Source: Pseudorhodobacter sp. PARRP1 (GTDB lineage: Bacteria > Pseudomonadota > Alphaproteobacteria > Rhodobacterales > Rhodobacteraceae). From it: a DNA stretch of 64,000 nt. The stretch lies in NCBI GenBank assembly GCA_002256245.1, contig NKIU01000001.1:372001-436000 (forward strand), read 5' to 3'. The stretch's first letter is position 1; each line of letters starts with the position of its first letter. A program made the position numbers and the translations under genes. Positions 61,964-64,000 of the stretch are shown piece after piece. The notes beneath the pieces were generated by a model. It saw only the letters and a list, made by a program, of their open reading frames with translations. It had not been told where the DNA came from and ran no database searches.

Positions 61964-62568
61964 TTGCGGGCCTCCCTTTCGGCTTCGGCCTGCAACGCGG
62001 CCAGCTTTTCGGCCAGCTCCGCGCCCTCTTGCGCTGCCGCCTCGTGCGCTGACACAAACGGCGTCGGGTCGGGGATCACCCCCCGCATCACCGCGATTTT
62101 CTTGATGATTTCAGAGATGCCTTGCAGCGTCAAAAGCACCATGCCCACCAGCAGCAACGCCTTGGCAGGCCACAGCACCAGCCCGCCCGCGTTGTTGGAA
62201 ACCTCGCCCGAGCGGTAGGATTGCAGCACATAACTGACGAAATACACATCCATCAGAATGGCAAACGGCATCAGGAAAAACACATGCCCCAGCAGATCAA
62301 TCCAATGCTGTTTGCGCCGTGACAGCGCGCCATAGACAATGTCGATGCGGATATGTTCGTTCTGCTTCAACGTGTAAGCCGCCGCCAACAGGAACGCCGC
62401 GCCATATAGATACCATTGCGCCTCTAGCAGCGCGTTGGACGAGGTGTTGAACAGCTTGCGCACCACCGCATTGCCGGCGCTGAGCAGAATGGCCGCCAGA
62501 ATGAACCAGCCGACTGTCTTGCCGATGACTTCATTCCCGCGGTCGATAAAGCGTGATAAATTCAACAT
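61960..62568 (-). CDS. TRAP transporter small permease (DctQ-like)
   Basis: A 202-residue inner-membrane protein with four hydrophobic segments (about residues 17-38, 52-70, 92-115 and 135-155), the pattern of TRAP small subunits. Segments FNTSSNALLEAQWYLYGAAF and EHIRIDIVYGALSRRKQHWID are typical. A charged, Glu/Ala-rich C-terminal tail (about 30 residues) extends into the cytoplasm. It overlaps the DctM-like gene by 4 bp, so both are co-translated. It would form the membrane complex with the large permease and TakP. Confidence 0.92.
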   Translation of the reverse strand: MLNLSRFIDRGNEVIGKTVGWFILAAILLSAGNAVVRKLFNTSSNALLEAQWYLYGAAFLLAAAYTLKQNEHIRIDIVYGALSRRKQHWIDLLGHVFFLMPFAILMDVYFVSYVLQSYRSGEVSNNAGGLVLWPAKALLLVGMVLLTLQGISEIIKKIAVMRGVIPDPTPFVSAHEAAAQEGAELAEKLAALQAEAEREARK

Positions 62569-62715
62569 GATGGCCCTCCCTTGCGGTTGAGTTTGGTCAA
62601 CACGGGGGCATCGGTCAATCAGCGATGCAGGGCTTCAACGCACCGCGCGTGCGAATTTGGAAGTGATAAGCCGATGACGTAACGGCAAGGATGGGGCGGC
62701 AACCGCCCGCCCAGA

Positions 62716-63138
62716 TCAGGGCCGCATATGGCGCACCCGCGCGCCCCATTCGATGGCGGCGGCGTGCAGACGGTCGATGTTCAACTCCTCGCGCACCTCC
62801 TCCAGCATCCGCAACTCCACCTCGCGCAGATTGCCGTCGGCGGTCGCCACATCGCAGGCCAGCGCATACGCGGTCTCACTCAACCGTTCGGGCAAAGCAT
62901 CGCGGATCAGGCCGAACAGTGCATCAAGCCCGTCTTCTTCTTCGAACAGATCAAACACCGTCTGCGCCACCACCCGCATCCGGTCGGCGTCATAGCCTGC
63001 AAACACCGGCATGTGGTTCACCGTGCGCTGGATCGCCACCAGTTCGGGCGTGCGCATCTGCTCATCCGCCGCCGAAACCGCGATCATCACGGCCAGCAAC
63101 GCATCCTGGGGCGACAGCGAGGGGGGGGTATCGGGCAC
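62716..63138 (-). CDS. TerB-like (tellurite resistance/DUF533-type) protein
   Basis: A 140-residue cytoplasmic helical protein. The opening SPQDALLAVMIAVSAADEQM and the later ACDVATADGNLREVELRMLE contain the paired acidic helix motifs of TerB-family proteins, which bind metal ions. I chose GTG 63138 because AGGAG lies 7 bases upstream; a longer reading to 63192 lacks a site. Homologues occur beside stress genes, but a tellurite role is not shown. It is divergent from lysK with about 100 bp between. Confidence 0.82.
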   Translation of the reverse strand: MPDTPPSLSPQDALLAVMIAVSAADEQMRTPELVAIQRTVNHMPVFAGYDADRMRVVAQTVFDLFEEEDGLDALFGLIRDALPERLSETAYALACDVATADGNLREVELRMLEEVREELNIDRLHAAAIEWGARVRHMRP

Positions 63139-63246
63139 GTCTGGTCTCCTGTTGTTGCGGTGCAGAATATTGACCTGAGCGCGTGGCGGCAATAGAGGAC
63201 AGGGGATTGCGACAACATGGGGTTGGCGCAGATGGAGACTGCCGCG

Positions 63247-64000
63247 ATGTCCGCTTTGCGCGATGCTGGGATGAAATCGAAAGCTTGGCCCTTTGAAGAG
63301 GCCCGCGCGCTGCTGAAACGCTATGAAAAAAAGGCCCCCGAAAAGGGCTATGTGCTGTTTGAAACCGGCTATGGCCCGTCAGGCCTGCCGCATATCGGCA
63401 CTTTCGGCGAGGTCGCCCGCACCACCATGATACGCCGCGCGTTCGAGGCGATTTCCGATATCCCCACCCGGCTGATCTGTTTTTCGGATGATGTGGACGG
63501 CATGCGCAAGGTGCCGGAAAACGTGCCGCAGCAGGATATGCTGCGCGAGCATATGCAAAAACCGCTCACCTCGGTGCCCGATCCTTACGGCGAATACCCC
63601 AGCTTTGGCGCGCATAACAACGCCATGCTGCGCCGCTTCCTGGATACCTTCGGCTTTGAATATGAATTCATCAGCGCCACCGAATTCTACAAATCGGGCC
63701 GCTTTGACGACACACTGAAGCTGGCCACCGAACGCTATGACGCGATCATGAAGATCATGCTGGCGTCTTTGCGCGATGAACGCCAGCAGACCTATTCCTG
63801 CTTCCTGCCGATCCACCCCGAAACCGGCCGCGTGCTGTATGTGCCGATGAAGCATGTCGATGCCGTCAACCACACCATCACCTTCGACGACGAGACGGGC
63901 CGCGAATGGACGCTTCCGGTCACCGGCGGCAATGTGAAGCTGCAATGGAAGCCCGATTTCGGCGCCCGCTGGGCAGCGCTGGATGTCGATTTTGAGATGT
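63247..64000 (+). CDS. lysK: Lysyl-tRNA synthetase, class I (5' part only)
   Basis: The first 251 codons of an archaeal-type class I LysRS, which many alphaproteobacteria use instead of the class II enzyme. The sequence begins [20 protein letters not shown] and has the class I HIGH-equivalent in [14 protein letters not shown], then [13 protein letters not shown] and [11 protein letters not shown]. No stop occurs before the window end. I start at 63247 where GGAG lies 9 bases upstream and the N-terminus matches relatives; 63217 and 63232 are alternative in-frame ATGs. It charges tRNA-Lys in the cytoplasm. Confidence 0.93.
   Translation, partial: MSALRDAGMKSKAWPFEEARALLKRYEKKAPEKGYVLFETGYGPSGLPHIGTFGEVARTTMIRRAFEAISDIPTRLICFSDDVDGMRKVPENVPQQDMLREHMQKPLTSVPDPYGEYPSFGAHNNAMLRRFLDTFGFEYEFISATEFYKSGRFDDTLKLATERYDAIMKIMLASLRDERQQTYSCFLPIHPETGRVLYVPMKHVDAVNHTITFDDETGREWTLPVTGGNVKLQWKPDFGARWAALDVDFEM

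Overview
The window looks like chromosome of an alphaproteobacterium of the Rhodobacteraceae (Rhodobacter/Roseobacter group). The DNA is GC-rich. Several genes carry that group's hallmarks: an FnrL regulator divergent from hemN, a TakP-type 2-oxoacid TRAP binding protein, a class I lysyl-tRNA synthetase, a membrane-anchored cytochrome c of the CycM type, and yjbEFH-like exopolysaccharide genes. Closely packed genes often join by 4-bp ATGA or GTGA overlaps. I see no rRNA, tRNA, CRISPR array, integrase or insertion sequence. Assignment below family level is inference.

Layout. 1-3.7 kb: end of a dipeptide-type ABC importer and a divergent M19 dipeptidase. 3.9-6.8 kb: a class A beta-lactamase-like hydrolase, then a DUF2946-like plus PepSY membrane pair. 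6.9-9.3 kb: an overlapping trio of BKACE, GNAT and acetylpolyamine amidohydrolase-like deacetylase. 9.4-12.5 kb: an overlapping trio of divergent GAPDH, N,N-dimethylformamidase-like protein and histidine phosphatase. 12.6-14.8 kb: an IclR regulator divergent from a beta-hydroxyaspartate aldolase. 14.9-22.7 kb: exopolysaccharide block (YjbE-, YjbF- and YjbH-like, a FlaA1/WbpM-type dehydratase, a pectate-lyase-fold protein). 22.9-28.9 kb: flavin split-barrel protein, acsA-adk, MHS-family transporter. 29-39.8 kb: truA, ycjX/ycjF pair, argE, a secreted protein, HAD phosphatase, cpdB, nudC, SRPBCC. 40-48.7 kb: pheA, cycM, yejABEF plus a glycosyltransferase. 48.7-54.9 kb: hemN/fnrL, thioesterase, small stress proteins, ettA, MarR-GNAT fusion. 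55-58.8 kb: a retron-type reverse transcriptase divergent from nadD-dacB. 59-64 kb: takP, convergent TRAP permeases, a TerB-like protein, the start of lysK.

How genes work together. Several units are coherent modules. AcsA makes AMP that the next gene, adk, recycles. The BKACE/GNAT/deacetylase trio could cleave a beta-keto acid and cycle acetyl groups on amines. FnrL and HemN share an intergenic FNR box. YejABEF is a complete oligopeptide importer with a glycosyltransferase translationally coupled at its end. The Yjb-like proteins, sugar dehydratase and pectate-lyase-fold protein point to export or modification of a polysaccharide.

Non-coding structure is rich. A ~200-bp multi-hairpin element occurs twice in opposite orientation, with concerted base changes in three mutually complementary arms. 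A family of seven elements with the core GGGATATTTNNGCAGAGAGGATGACC lies between genes. Five copies of a CCCCGGATCAAGTCCGGGG palindrome occur. One gene end (ycjF-like) is tandemly repeated at a ~124-bp period. The structured repeat, the retron-type RT with hairpins upstream, and the two unusual metabolic operons are the best candidates for undescribed biology.
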